Source of the DNA: Oscillospiraceae bacterium UBA1230
GTDB taxonomy: Bacteria; Bacillota; Clostridia; Oscillospirales; Oscillospiraceae
Direction: 5' to 3'
NCBI GenBank assembly: GCA_002309395.1
Contig: DBWU01000009.1
Coordinates: forward strand, 1 to 7,503
Length of the DNA stretch: 7,503 nt
The translations under genes were made by a program, and so were the position numbers. Within the stretch, counting starts at the first letter, position 1. Every line of letters begins with the position of its first letter. The notes below the pieces were generated by a model. That model did not search any database and was not told where the DNA came from. It was given only the letters and a program-made list of their open reading frames with translations. This document shows, in pieces, positions 1-6,713 of this stretch.

Positions 1-26
1 CTGCCGGTTCGGGTTCTGCCGGTTCG
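1..26. repeat. Short direct repeat in the acidic tail of the cohesin protein
   Basis: CTGCCGGTTCG occurs at 1-11 and again at 16-26. It encodes part of the Glu/Pro/Ala tail (EPAEPEPA) on the minus strand and may continue beyond the window. Confidence 0.5.
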
Positions 27-1339
27 ATTTCCGGCGACTGTTCCGCTTGTAACCGCGCCACGGCACGGCGGCGCCCCACCGCCTTGCCCACCAGCGTGCC
101 GATCGCGTAGAACAGCACTACCAGCAGCAACAGAGCCGCGGCGGCAAACGCCCAAACGGGCAGATCGCCTACGTAATCGCTCACGTAGGGCACGGTGACG
201 CCCTCTGTGGCAAGATCCGCGCCCCGAAGGAGCAGAGCGGACAGGCCGGCTTCCCGGACGGGGGTGTCCGGCGTATCGGGTGGGGTCGGCTCGTCAGTGC
301 CGAGGGAGAGCACCGGGAGCGTGCCGTTATAAAACGGCATACGGTATACGTGTACGGTATAGGCGCCCACGGTGGTTTGATCTTCGGCGGTACACAGCAC
401 GGTGAACACGTTGTCGCCGGGTTTGAGGAAGGAGGTCACGCCCTTGACGGACAGCGCCTTACTGTCCTGCGCTACGCCGGAGAGGGTGATGTCTTTCACC
501 TCGTAGGGTACGTACGCCACGTAGTCGTACACCGTGGGACTGAAGGAGGGACTGATCGCGCCGGCGCTGATACGCAGGGCGGAGAGCATGGCGTTGGTAC
601 TGGCCTTGTAATTGGGATCCTGCTGGCGCACGGCGGTGATATAGTAGTATTTCTGGGTGCCGTTTTCTGCGGTCACCGTGACGGTGACGGTGTTGGAACC
701 CACCACCAGCGAGTTGCCGGATACGCTGACGGACGCGCCGCTGTCGGCACGGGTGTAGCTCAGATCCAGTGAGGACACCTCATAGGGGACGGTGACGGAA
801 TAGTTGACCGTTCCGCCGGAGAAGGAGGGGGACAGAGGCGCGTTGGAGCAGGAAAGGGCGGTCAGATTGGCGTTGCCGCTCAAGGGCGGCGCCACGGTGG
901 CGCTCCAGGACGCACTGCCCAGAGAGATGGTCTGATTGGTGTCCGACGCCGTTACGCCGGAGACACCGGCGGAGATACTGCTGCCGGAGGCGGCGGAGGA
1001 GGACACCTTGAAGGTGGCCACGAACACGGAGGCGCTGCCGTTGACCGGGTTGGTCATGGCGGTATCGTAGGCGGTGAACACGTTGCCGTTGAGCGTGACC
1101 GTCCAGCCGCCGCGGGCGGAGGATACGTTGGAAAGGCTCATGCCGGAAATGCCGGAAAACGAGCCGTTGATAGCGGTCAGATTACTGCCGCTGACGGAGA
1201 AGGTCAGCGTAACGGTACTGCCGCCCCGGATCCCTCCGGTACTGCCGCTGAGACTGACGCCCGCCGCCTCGGAGCGAACGGGCAGAAGCAGCACACACGC
1301 CAGCAAAAACGCCGCCAGATAACGGAAAGCACGTTTCAT
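1..1339 (-). CDS. Membrane-anchored cohesin-like surface protein with two cadherin-like beta-sandwich domains (C-terminus cut by window)
   Basis: The frame is open from ATG at 1339 to the window edge (446 residues, no stop seen). AAAGGAG at 1355-1349 sits 9 bases before the start and begins just after the stop of the gene upstream. Residues 1-26 form a signal peptide: basic start, hydrophobic LAAFLLACVLLL, then SEAA as likely cleavage site. Residues 27-149 resemble a cohesin domain: an early strand GGSTVTLTFSVSG, then FTAYDTAMTNPVNGSASVF and VATFKVSSSAASG, as in cohesins of rumen and gut clostridia. Residues about 151-236 and 249-333 are two cadherin-like beta-sandwich repeats, each with the SPSF...Y...VPYEV pattern. 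A Pro/Thr linker (346-362) leads to a transmembrane helix (393-416), basic GRRR and an acidic tail ending EPAEPEPA. The protein would face outward and stay in the membrane. It probably binds dockerins, first of all that of its neighbour. The cohesin call is by pattern, not profile search. Confidence 0.8.
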   Translation of the reverse strand, partial: MKRAFRYLAAFLLACVLLLPVRSEAAGVSLSGSTGGIRGGSTVTLTFSVSGSNLTAINGSFSGISGMSLSNVSSARGGWTVTLNGNVFTAYDTAMTNPVNGSASVFVATFKVSSSAASGSSISAGVSGVTASDTNQTISLGSASWSATVAPPLSGNANLTALSCSNAPLSPSFSGGTVNYSVTVPYEVSSLDLSYTRADSGASVSVSGNSLVVGSNTVTVTVTAENGTQKYYYITAVRQQDPNYKASTNAMLSALRISAGAISPSFSPTVYDYVAYVPYEVKDITLSGVAQDSKALSVKGVTSFLKPGDNVFTVLCTAEDQTTVGAYTVHVYRMPFYNGTLPVLSLGTDEPTPPDTPDTPVREAGLSALLLRGADLATEGVTVPYVSDYVGDLPVWAFAAAALLLLVVLFYAIGTLVGKAVGRRRAVARLQAEQSPEIEPAEPEPA

Positions 1340-1358
1340 ACACGGAGTCTCCTTTCAA

Positions 1359-3767
1359 TCATTGGGGAGATATGGTGCGCCGCCCCAGCGTGACGGCGAG
1401 GATCTGGGCAAAGTCCGTAACGTCGATCACACCGTCGCCGTTGAGATCCGCCGCCTGCGCCCGCGCGCCGGTGAGGGTGGTACGCTTGAGAAGATGGGCG
1501 TTGATCTGCGCCATATCGGTGATATCGGTCAAACCGTCGCCGTTCACGTCGCCGGTGACTACCACGGACACCTGCTGGATCAAAGAGCCGTTTACCGTCA
1601 GCGAAACGGTCATGCCGGTGGCGACTTTGCCGGTGACCGCCTTGCCGTTTTGATCCTGCACGGTGATATACTGCGCCGGAGACAGCGACGCCAACAGTTG
1701 GGCGGCGGTGGTCCCGGCGGAGATCTTCCGCAGATAACCGCCGGAGAGGCGGTAAGAGCCGGTGGCGGTCATCTCCGTGACGGCAGGAATGGCGTGGGAC
1801 TGGTATTGGGCGGTGAAGGAGCAGTTGCTCTCGCCCATGGTCATACCGGCGCTGTAGCCGCTCCAGCCGGTGAAGGTGTAGTAGGTCGTCGCGCTCGCCG
1901 CGCGCTGAGGATCGGCAGGGGCGAGAATGGCCTCGCCCTTGGTCAAAGAGCCGGAGGCGAGGACGGTCTTGCCGTCATAGTCGTAGAAGGTGTAGGTATA
2001 GAGCTTGTTCCAGTGCGCCGTCAGCGTGGTGTCCTCGGCGTAGGCGGTGGAGGCGGCGCTGACCTGCCTGCCGTCTTCGTCGAACCAGCCGGCGAAGGCG
2101 TAGCCGCTGCGGCTGGGGGTGGGCAGACCGCTGAGCGACTGACCCGGCTCATAGGTGAGGGAGGTGGGGGAGCAGGTGCCGCCGTTGGGCGCAAGCGTAT
2201 AGGTGACGGAAATGGTCTCCTGCGCCTGCACCACAAAGGGGGAGGTGAGCTCATAGTGATTGCCGGCGCTGTCCGCAGCGGTGATGGAAAACACGTAGTT
2301 GCCAGCTTTCAGCGCACTGAAAGGCGTGGCGTTATCCAGACGGCTCAAATCGTAATACGTGCTGTCGGGGGAGGCGGAGGCGGTATGCAGCGCGGAGCTG
2401 CTGCCGGCAGGGAAGATCTGGGACTTGACGGTTTTAATGGTGTGGGTACTGTGAAGCGTGCCCCGCAGATAGTAGCCGGAGGAGCCTTCCACCAGCTTGT
2501 TGGTCAGCGAGGGATAGTTGGCGCCGCTCAGCGTCCAGCCGGCGTTTCCGGGGGTGAACTGCCACTGGAACATCTCCTCGCCGCTTTGCACCGCGCCGCC
2601 GGCAGAGGGGGAGGTCACCGTCAGATACCGCCCGGTGGCGCGGTTTTTCAGGGCGAAGCCGCTGTTATAGCGCACCAGCTCCCAAAACTGCCGGTCGCTC
2701 GCCGCAGGAGCAGACCAGGACACGGCGCTGCCGCTGCCGCAGGTGAGACGCCGGGTGTCCGACTCCGTGGAAACGGTATAGTAGCCGCTGGCATAATACG
2801 TCAGCCGAAGCTGTTCGGCGCTGCCCAGCGACAGATCGGGACTGATGAAGAGCTTGTTGTTGGCAGGCAGGGAAACGGTGTAAAGACCCTCCTGCAACGG
2901 CGCGTCGGTATACCCGTACTGCGCCAGCATCGCCTGCGCCTGCGCCGGCTCGTTGACCCACAGGCGGATGTATACGCCCACCTGGATATCCGAGGAGTTG
3001 CCGGAATAGTAGCGAAGCGCCTTCCCGTCAATGCCGTATTTTTCCGCAGTGGTGCCGGACATGGTGTAATCCAGCGTGAAATCCACGTCGCTCTGACTGA
3101 CCACGCTGCCGCTTTCAGCATATACGGCGCGGATCAGCTCGCTCTCCGGCTGGTTGGCAAAGCCGCCCAGGGAGGCGAAGGCGCGCACGAAGATGTTGGC
3201 GGCGGAGGTGGACCCGTGCTGTATGGCGCGGCTCCACAGCACGTTGCGAAGGGCGATGCTGTAGTTATTCATGTCAAACGACGGACAGCGGCTCTTATCC
3301 CGCAGAGCGCTGAGCGCCGAGAGGTAGAACGCCTCGTAGGCATAATCGCGCTGTGCCTGGGCAAACGCCTCCAGGTTGTCCTCGGCACACTCCTTCCACG
3401 CGGCGTTGAAAAGAGGACCGAAGCCGGGCACGCCGGTATAGTAGGCGTCATACAGCTTGCCACCGAAGGACTGGTAGATCACGTTATCCGAGGCGAGGAG
3501 CCATTCAAAGAACCGGCGCGGCGTTCCGGCGTTGCTGGCGAACATATAAAGACCGTAGGAGGTGCCGCCCAGATCGCCGTACACGGTGGCCACCTCGTCG
3601 GCACTGCCGCGGGATTCGTAGCTGGCGCTCAATTCGCCCAAAAGCGACGATTCCTGATCATCGGCGGCGGTGGCGCCGGCGGGCGGCACAAGGACGCCGG
3701 AAAAGAGAGAAAGCGTCATGGCGATGCACAGCAGGAGCGAGAACACCCTGCGTACCGATGGTTTCAT
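1359..3767 (-). CDS. Secreted dockerin protein with lysozyme-like N-terminal domain, ricin-like trefoil and InlB-type repeats
   Basis: This 802-residue protein starts at ATG 3767, with AAAGGGGGGG (3785-3776) 8 bases upstream. Residues 1-34 are a signal peptide ending near AGATA. Residues about 42-285 resemble lysozyme or endolysin-like domains of phage and tail proteins. They show SYESRG (Glu51 the likely catalytic acid), YGDLGGTSYGLYMFAS (63-78), a FFEWL helix, and FNAAW...FAQAQRDYA. About 293-452 fits a ricin-type beta-trefoil (EGLYTV, FWELVRYNSGFALKN, GRYLTV), probably for glycan binding. About 519-587 is an InlB/Flg_new repeat (YAFAGWFDEDG...LTAHW), and 590-656 is a degenerate second copy. 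Residues 660-738 are the spacer often found before dockerins in Oscillospiraceae. Residues 740-797 are a type I dockerin with calcium loops D740-N742-D744-D748-D751 and D774-N776-D778-D782-D785. It probably acts on peptidoglycan or a related polymer outside the cell, held by a cohesin. The dockerin is near certain; the hydrolase activity is inferred. Confidence 0.88.
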   Translation of the reverse strand: MKPSVRRVFSLLLCIAMTLSLFSGVLVPPAGATAADDQESSLLGELSASYESRGSADEVATVYGDLGGTSYGLYMFASNAGTPRRFFEWLLASDNVIYQSFGGKLYDAYYTGVPGFGPLFNAAWKECAEDNLEAFAQAQRDYAYEAFYLSALSALRDKSRCPSFDMNNYSIALRNVLWSRAIQHGSTSAANIFVRAFASLGGFANQPESELIRAVYAESGSVVSQSDVDFTLDYTMSGTTAEKYGIDGKALRYYSGNSSDIQVGVYIRLWVNEPAQAQAMLAQYGYTDAPLQEGLYTVSLPANNKLFISPDLSLGSAEQLRLTYYASGYYTVSTESDTRRLTCGSGSAVSWSAPAASDRQFWELVRYNSGFALKNRATGRYLTVTSPSAGGAVQSGEEMFQWQFTPGNAGWTLSGANYPSLTNKLVEGSSGYYLRGTLHSTHTIKTVKSQIFPAGSSSALHTASASPDSTYYDLSRLDNATPFSALKAGNYVFSITAADSAGNHYELTSPFVVQAQETISVTYTLAPNGGTCSPTSLTYEPGQSLSGLPTPSRSGYAFAGWFDEDGRQVSAASTAYAEDTTLTAHWNKLYTYTFYDYDGKTVLASGSLTKGEAILAPADPQRAASATTYYTFTGWSGYSAGMTMGESNCSFTAQYQSHAIPAVTEMTATGSYRLSGGYLRKISAGTTAAQLLASLSPAQYITVQDQNGKAVTGKVATGMTVSLTVNGSLIQQVSVVVTGDVNGDGLTDITDMAQINAHLLKRTTLTGARAQAADLNGDGVIDVTDFAQILAVTLGRRTISPQ

Positions 3768-3775
3768 GCCGCGAT

Positions 3776-3785
3776 CCCCCCCTTT
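3776..3785 (-). promoter_or_regulatory. Shine-Dalgarno with seven-G run for the dockerin gene
   Basis: Read on the minus strand the site is AAAGGGGGGG, ending 8 bases before the ATG at 3767. It supports that start. The homopolymer makes the spacing sensitive to slippage. Confidence 0.6.
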
Positions 3786-3789
3786 CCGA

Positions 3790-3917
3790 TTTACATAACG
3801 ATATACATCGACAGTATACCATATTGCCGTCCCCGTGTCTACCGTAAATTGCGGAAAAAGGGAAAAGACAGGCGAAAGAGAACGAAACGGCGGCGCGGCG
3901 AAGATGCGTTATGTAAA
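3790..3917. repeat. 11-base inverted repeat flanking the promoter
   Basis: TTTACATAACG at 3790-3800 is the exact reverse complement of CGTTATGTAAA at 3907-3917. One arm lies just after the predicted transcription start of the dockerin gene. The other lies about 65 to 80 bases upstream of its -35. Both arms are AT-rich in a GC-rich setting. They could be paired sites for a regulator, but no regulator is encoded here. Confidence 0.4.
3813..3841 (-). promoter_or_regulatory. Sigma-A-type promoter for the dockerin-cohesin pair
   Basis: On the minus strand there is a -35 element TAGACA (3841-3836), a 17-base spacer and a -10 element TATACT (3818-3813). TGG directly before the -10 gives an extended -10. 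The -35 differs from consensus at one base and so does the -10. Transcription would start near 3806, leaving a leader of about 40 bases. No second promoter is evident before the cohesin gene, so both genes are probably co-transcribed. Confidence 0.7.
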
Positions 3918-3921
3918 CGCA
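3905..3921. promoter_or_regulatory. 17-base palindrome TGCGTT-ATGTA-AACGCA, possible operator
   Basis: The sequence has 6-base inverted arms around a 5-base centre, overlaps the distal arm of the promoter-flanking repeat and abuts the terminator of the ABC operon. Its size and shape suit a dimeric repressor site. It could also be chance or part of terminator structure. Confidence 0.35.
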
Positions 3922-3955
3922 AAAAAACCGCCGCCGAAGAGGCGGCGATTTTTTT
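3921..3955 (-). terminator. Rho-independent terminator of the ABC operon
   Basis: Seven G/C pairs (3929-3935 with 3941-3947) enclose the loop at 3936-3940. They are flanked by A7 (3921-3927) and T7 (3949-3955). On the minus strand this is a GC stem followed by seven T, 23 bases after the stop of the binding-protein gene. The flanking tracts make it nearly symmetrical, so it could also stop plus-strand transcription. It separates the ABC operon from the dockerin unit. Confidence 0.9.
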
Positions 3956-3977
3956 GCGCGGCGCGGCGGACCGGGCG

Positions 3978-5024
3978 TCAGCGAGCCTTTTCGGCGAAGC
4001 TGTTGTCCACCAGCGTTTCGAAGGGGACGCGCGCGTCTTCCTCCAATTGTCCGGCGCCCACCATGATGTCCTCCACCCGTTCCCACGCCTGGGAGGTCAT
4101 CACCGGGGTTTCGTTCCACGCGCCGATGGCACGAAGACGGCCGACCACTTGCGCTACAAGGGCTTGATCCGTGTCGGGGAACTGGGGCGCGATCACGGCG
4201 GCGACTTCCTCGTCCGTATGCTGCGCGACCCACTGCTGCGCCTTGGCAATGGCGTTGGTGAAGCGCTGTACCGTGTCGGCGTGGTCTTTGAGGTAGCTCT
4301 GGGTGGCAAAGTAGGTGGTGTACGGCACGTCACCGCTCTCCTCGCCCAGGGAGCAGAGGATATAGCCCTGACCCTCCAGCACCACCTGAGAGGCACTGGG
4401 CTCAAACAGCGCCACGTAGTCGCCGCTGCCGCCGGTGAAGGCGCCTGCCATCATGTTGAACTGCACGGAGGTGTCCACCGTTACGTCCGCGTTCGGCTCC
4501 AGACCGTTCTTGCGAAGCACGTATTCCAGCGTCATCTCCGGCATACCGCCCAGACGGCCGCCGATGATCGTTTTGCCCTTGAGAGTATCCCACGAGAAGT
4601 CCTCGTCGGCGCGGCCCACCAGGAACGAACCGTCCCGCTTGGTGAGCTGGGCGAAGATACGGGGATAGTCCTCTTTGCCCTGATGATACACGTAGATACA
4701 GCTCTCGCCGCCGGCAAAGCCGATGTCGCTCTGGCCGGATACCACGGCGGTCATCACCTTGTCGGCGCCGCCGCCGTTGGTCAGCTCGATCGTAAGTCCT
4801 TCCTCTTCAAAATACCCCAGCTCGATGGCGGCGTACTGCGGCGCGTAGAACACCGAATGCGTCACCTCGTTCAGGCGCACCACGGTGCGCTCCGCCTTCG
4901 GTTCCGCTTCCGTCTGGGATTGCGCCTCCGGCTCCGCCTCCGGTTCCGTCCCGGTTTTGCCGCAGCCTGCCAGCAGCGATACGACCATCGAAAGCGCAAA
5001 CAGTACAGCAAGCAGTTTTTTCAT
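3978..5024 (-). CDS. ABC transporter substrate-binding lipoprotein, SsuA/ThiY (NMT1-like) family
   Basis: The start is set at ATG 5024, giving 348 residues, because this ATG overlaps the permease stop as ATGA and is followed by a clear lipoprotein signal. G6 at 5037-5032 is the probable ribosome binding site. An in-frame ATG at 5039 would add five residues (MGGHA) and is less likely. The signal peptide ends in LLAGC, so Cys21 is lipidated and the protein is tethered outside the membrane. A Glu/Pro-rich linker follows (27-45). The body carries family patterns: HSVFYAPQYAAIELGYFEEEGL (in two parts, 56-65 and 66-77), VVSGQSDIGFAGG (94-106), LKGKTIIGGRLGGMPEM (148-164) and ALFEPSAS (205-212). This family binds sulfonates, thiamine pyrimidine precursors, riboflavin or nitrate. 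The ligand cannot be read from the sequence. The Cys-rich CCCFC motif of yeast THI5 is absent. Confidence 0.9.
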   Translation of the reverse strand: MKKLLAVLFALSMVVSLLAGCGKTGTEPEAEPEAQSQTEAEPKAERTVVRLNEVTHSVFYAPQYAAIELGYFEEEGLTIELTNGGGADKVMTAVVSGQSDIGFAGGESCIYVYHQGKEDYPRIFAQLTKRDGSFLVGRADEDFSWDTLKGKTIIGGRLGGMPEMTLEYVLRKNGLEPNADVTVDTSVQFNMMAGAFTGGSGDYVALFEPSASQVVLEGQGYILCSLGEESGDVPYTTYFATQSYLKDHADTVQRFTNAIAKAQQWVAQHTDEEVAAVIAPQFPDTDQALVAQVVGRLRAIGAWNETPVMTSQAWERVEDIMVGAGQLEEDARVPFETLVDNSFAEKAR

Positions 5025-5836
5025 TGCGTGACCCCCCATGATTTATCAAAATATTTTTCCACCCACAAAACGAGATAGTACATCACCACCGCGCACAGCG
5101 CCAGCACCAACACGCTTGCCATGACAAGATCCATGTTGAATACCTGCGAGCCGTACACGATAAGATATCCCAATCCCGCCCGTGAGACGAGAAACTCGCC
5201 CATAATGACGCCGACCCAGGACAGACCTACGTTCACCTTCAGCGTCGCCAACAGTGTGGCGCCGTTGGCAGGCAGGATCAAAAGACGCAGGATCTGTCCC
5301 CGGGAAGCGCCCAGCGTCTGCATCAGGCGCACTTTTTCCGTATCCACTTCCCGAAAGCCTTCGTAGACGTTCAGGATCGTTACGATCAGCGAAATGGCAA
5401 GCGTCATGGCAATGATGGCACCCATACCGGCACCCATCCAAACGATGAATATGGGACCGAGCGCCGTTTTGGGCAGCGCGTTGAGCACCACCAGATACGG
5501 GTCCAGTACCCGGCTCAACCGGGGCCACCACCACATCATCATCGCCACCGCCGTGCCCAGCGCCGTGCCGGCGGTAAAGCCGATGACCGTCTCCAGAACC
5601 GACTGCCCCACGTGGCGCCACAGCTGCCCCTGCTGCAAAAGACGCAGGGTGGTCCGCACCATGCGGCTGGGTGAACTGACGAGAAATCCGTCGCTCCAGC
5701 CAAGGCGTGTGGACAGCTCCCACAGCGCGAATACCGATATAAGAAGCGCCAACTGCCACAGGCGCACGGCGCGTTTGCGGCGGCGCATTTGCAGAAGGTA
5801 GGCGGCGCGTTGGGGTGAAAGCGTTTCATGATCCAT
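5021..5836 (-). CDS. ABC transporter permease, SsuC/TauC-like
   Basis: This 271-residue integral membrane protein has about six hydrophobic segments (near 26-41, 77-102, 113-135, 136-157, 195-216 and 237-258). That is the usual count and size for the BPD_transp_1 permeases of sulfonate/taurine/pyrimidine importers. The cytoplasmic loop contacting the ATPase is seen at about 161-190, with KVRLMQTLGASRGQILRLL and a following ILPANG. The start ATG 5836 lies inside the ATPase gene with an 11-base overlap and is served by AAGGAG at 5852-5847. The stop overlaps the lipoprotein start as ATGA. The overlaps imply translational coupling of all three genes. The N-terminus is unusually basic (RRRKR at 18-22), consistent with a cytoplasmic N-terminus. 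Family assignment is firm; substrate is unknown. Confidence 0.93.
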   Translation of the reverse strand: MDHETLSPQRAAYLLQMRRRKRAVRLWQLALLISVFALWELSTRLGWSDGFLVSSPSRMVRTTLRLLQQGQLWRHVGQSVLETVIGFTAGTALGTAVAMMMWWWPRLSRVLDPYLVVLNALPKTALGPIFIVWMGAGMGAIIAMTLAISLIVTILNVYEGFREVDTEKVRLMQTLGASRGQILRLLILPANGATLLATLKVNVGLSWVGVIMGEFLVSRAGLGYLIVYGSQVFNMDLVMASVLVLALCAVVMYYLVLWVEKYFDKSWGVTQ

Positions 5837-6587
5837 GCACGTCCAGCTCCTTCCAGATCGAGTTAAAGTAACCGGGAAACAGAGGCGAATCCCGCCGATC
5901 CATCGGCGTGAGCAATTTCAGCGGCCCCATATCGAAGACGGCTTTCACCGTGGCGGGGCGGCGTGTGAGCACGATCACCCGGTCGGACATGCTGACCGCC
6001 TCGGAAATGTCGTGGGTCACCAGCAGCGCCGTTTTGCCCTGCTCGCGGATGATACGCGAAACGTGGTCCGTTACGCTCAGACGCGTCTGGTAATCCAGCG
6101 CGGAAAACGGCTCATCCAGCAGCAGGATCCGCGGCTCGGTGGCAAGGGTGCGGATCAGCGCACAGCGCTGGCGCATACCGCCGGAGAGCTGACCGGGACG
6201 CTTGCCGGCAAAGGCGCTCAAGCCGTAGCGATCCAACAGCGCACGCACGGCGTCCTGACGCTCCGGCGTATTCTGACGCCGGATGGAAAGACCCAGCGTC
6301 ACGTTATCCCAGATGCTGCGCCAGGGAAACAACTGATCCCGCTGGGGCATAAAGCCGATCAGCGGCGACGGTCCGGTGATCTCCGCACCGTCGAGAAAAA
6401 TGCTTCCGCCCGACAGACGCTCCAATCCGGCGATCGCGCCTAACAGCGTGGATTTTCCGCAGCCGGACGGACCGACGATACTGCAAAACTCGCCTTCCTC
6501 CATGGAAAATGACACACCGCCCAGCGCCTCCACCTCGCCGTCGGCTGCCTGATACGTCAGCGCGGCGTTTTGGAGCTCAATAATCAT
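5826..6587 (-). CDS. ABC transporter ATP-binding protein, SsuB/TauB-like
   Basis: This 253-residue ATPase powers the importer. All motifs are intact: Walker A GPSGCGKST (39-47), Q-loop Gln82, signature LSGGM (134-138), Walker B ILLLDEP (154-160), D-loop SALD and the switch His192 in VTHDISEA. The PQRDQLFPWRSIWDNV stretch after the Q-loop is typical of the nitrate/sulfonate/taurine class. The ATG at 6587 is preceded by AAGGAGGT (6604-6597) with 9 bases between, a near-ideal site. It is the first gene of the operon and overlaps the permease by 11 bases. It acts as a dimer on the inner face of the membrane. Nothing is missing or unusual. Confidence 0.95.
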   Translation of the reverse strand: MIIELQNAALTYQAADGEVEALGGVSFSMEEGEFCSIVGPSGCGKSTLLGAIAGLERLSGGSIFLDGAEITGPSPLIGFMPQRDQLFPWRSIWDNVTLGLSIRRQNTPERQDAVRALLDRYGLSAFAGKRPGQLSGGMRQRCALIRTLATEPRILLLDEPFSALDYQTRLSVTDHVSRIIREQGKTALLVTHDISEAVSMSDRVIVLTRRPATVKAVFDMGPLKLLTPMDRRDSPLFPGYFNSIWKELDVHGS

Positions 6588-6616
6588 TCTCGTACGACCT
6601 CCTTGGGTAAAGTAAG

Positions 6617-6633
6617 CGGAGAATGGCTCTCCG
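6617..6633 (-). promoter_or_regulatory. Small leader hairpin upstream of the ABC operon
   Basis: CGGAGA (6617-6622) and TCTCCG (6628-6633) are perfect inverted arms around a 5-base loop. The hairpin would lie in the ABC operon leader, 12 bases before the AAGGAGGT site. It has no T-tract, so it is not a terminator. Its role is unknown. Confidence 0.4.
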
Positions 6634-6670
6634 TCCTTATACTATGCCGCCGCCCGCAGACGGGGTGCAT

Positions 6671-6684
6671 GACCCGACCGGGTC
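6671..6684. promoter_or_regulatory. Palindrome GACCCG-AC-CGGGTC next to the kinase -35, possible operator
   Basis: There are six-base perfect inverted arms around two bases, ending exactly where the -35 hexamer of the kinase promoter begins. The position between divergent units suits a regulator acting on one or both. It could also form a weak hairpin followed by TCTTTT on the plus strand. Confidence 0.45.
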
Positions 6685-6713
6685 TTTTCAAAGCGAAAAA
6701 ACCGTAGTATAAT
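6685..6713 (+). promoter_or_regulatory. Promoter for the PfkB-family kinase
   Basis: A perfect -10 TATAAT (6708-6713) lies 17 bases after TTTTCA (6685-6690), a 4-of-6 match to the -35 consensus. Transcription would start near 6720, giving a leader of only about 20 bases. The weak -35 beside a palindrome would suit regulated expression. Confidence 0.65.

Noticed and set aside
350..772. A 140-codon plus-strand frame rich in Gly and His.
   Set aside because: It lies opposite the cohesin protein gene, whose signal peptide, repeats and membrane helix read cleanly on the minus strand.
3658..4233. A 191-codon minus-strand frame across the dockerin gene start.
   Set aside because: It overlaps the binding-protein end, the terminator and the dockerin promoter in another frame, and has low-complexity Arg/Gly content and no ribosome binding site.
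5025..5039. The upstream ATG at 5039 as start of the binding protein.
   Set aside because: It would put MGGHA before a standard lipoprotein signal. The ATG at 5024 overlaps the permease stop as ATGA and has the G-rich site at the right distance.
1362..5078. A stop-free plus-strand frame of about 1238 codons opposite the dockerin and binding-protein genes.
   Set aside because: It is antisense to two well-supported genes and crosses their intergenic region, promoter and terminator. Its product is rich in Gly, Arg, His and Ala with no recognisable domain. Long antisense frames are common in GC-rich codon use.
6671..6690. The GACCC...GGGTC hairpin followed by TCTTTT read as a plus-strand terminator.
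   Set aside because: No plus-strand gene ends upstream, the stem is short and the T-tract weak. An operator beside the -35 is the better reading.
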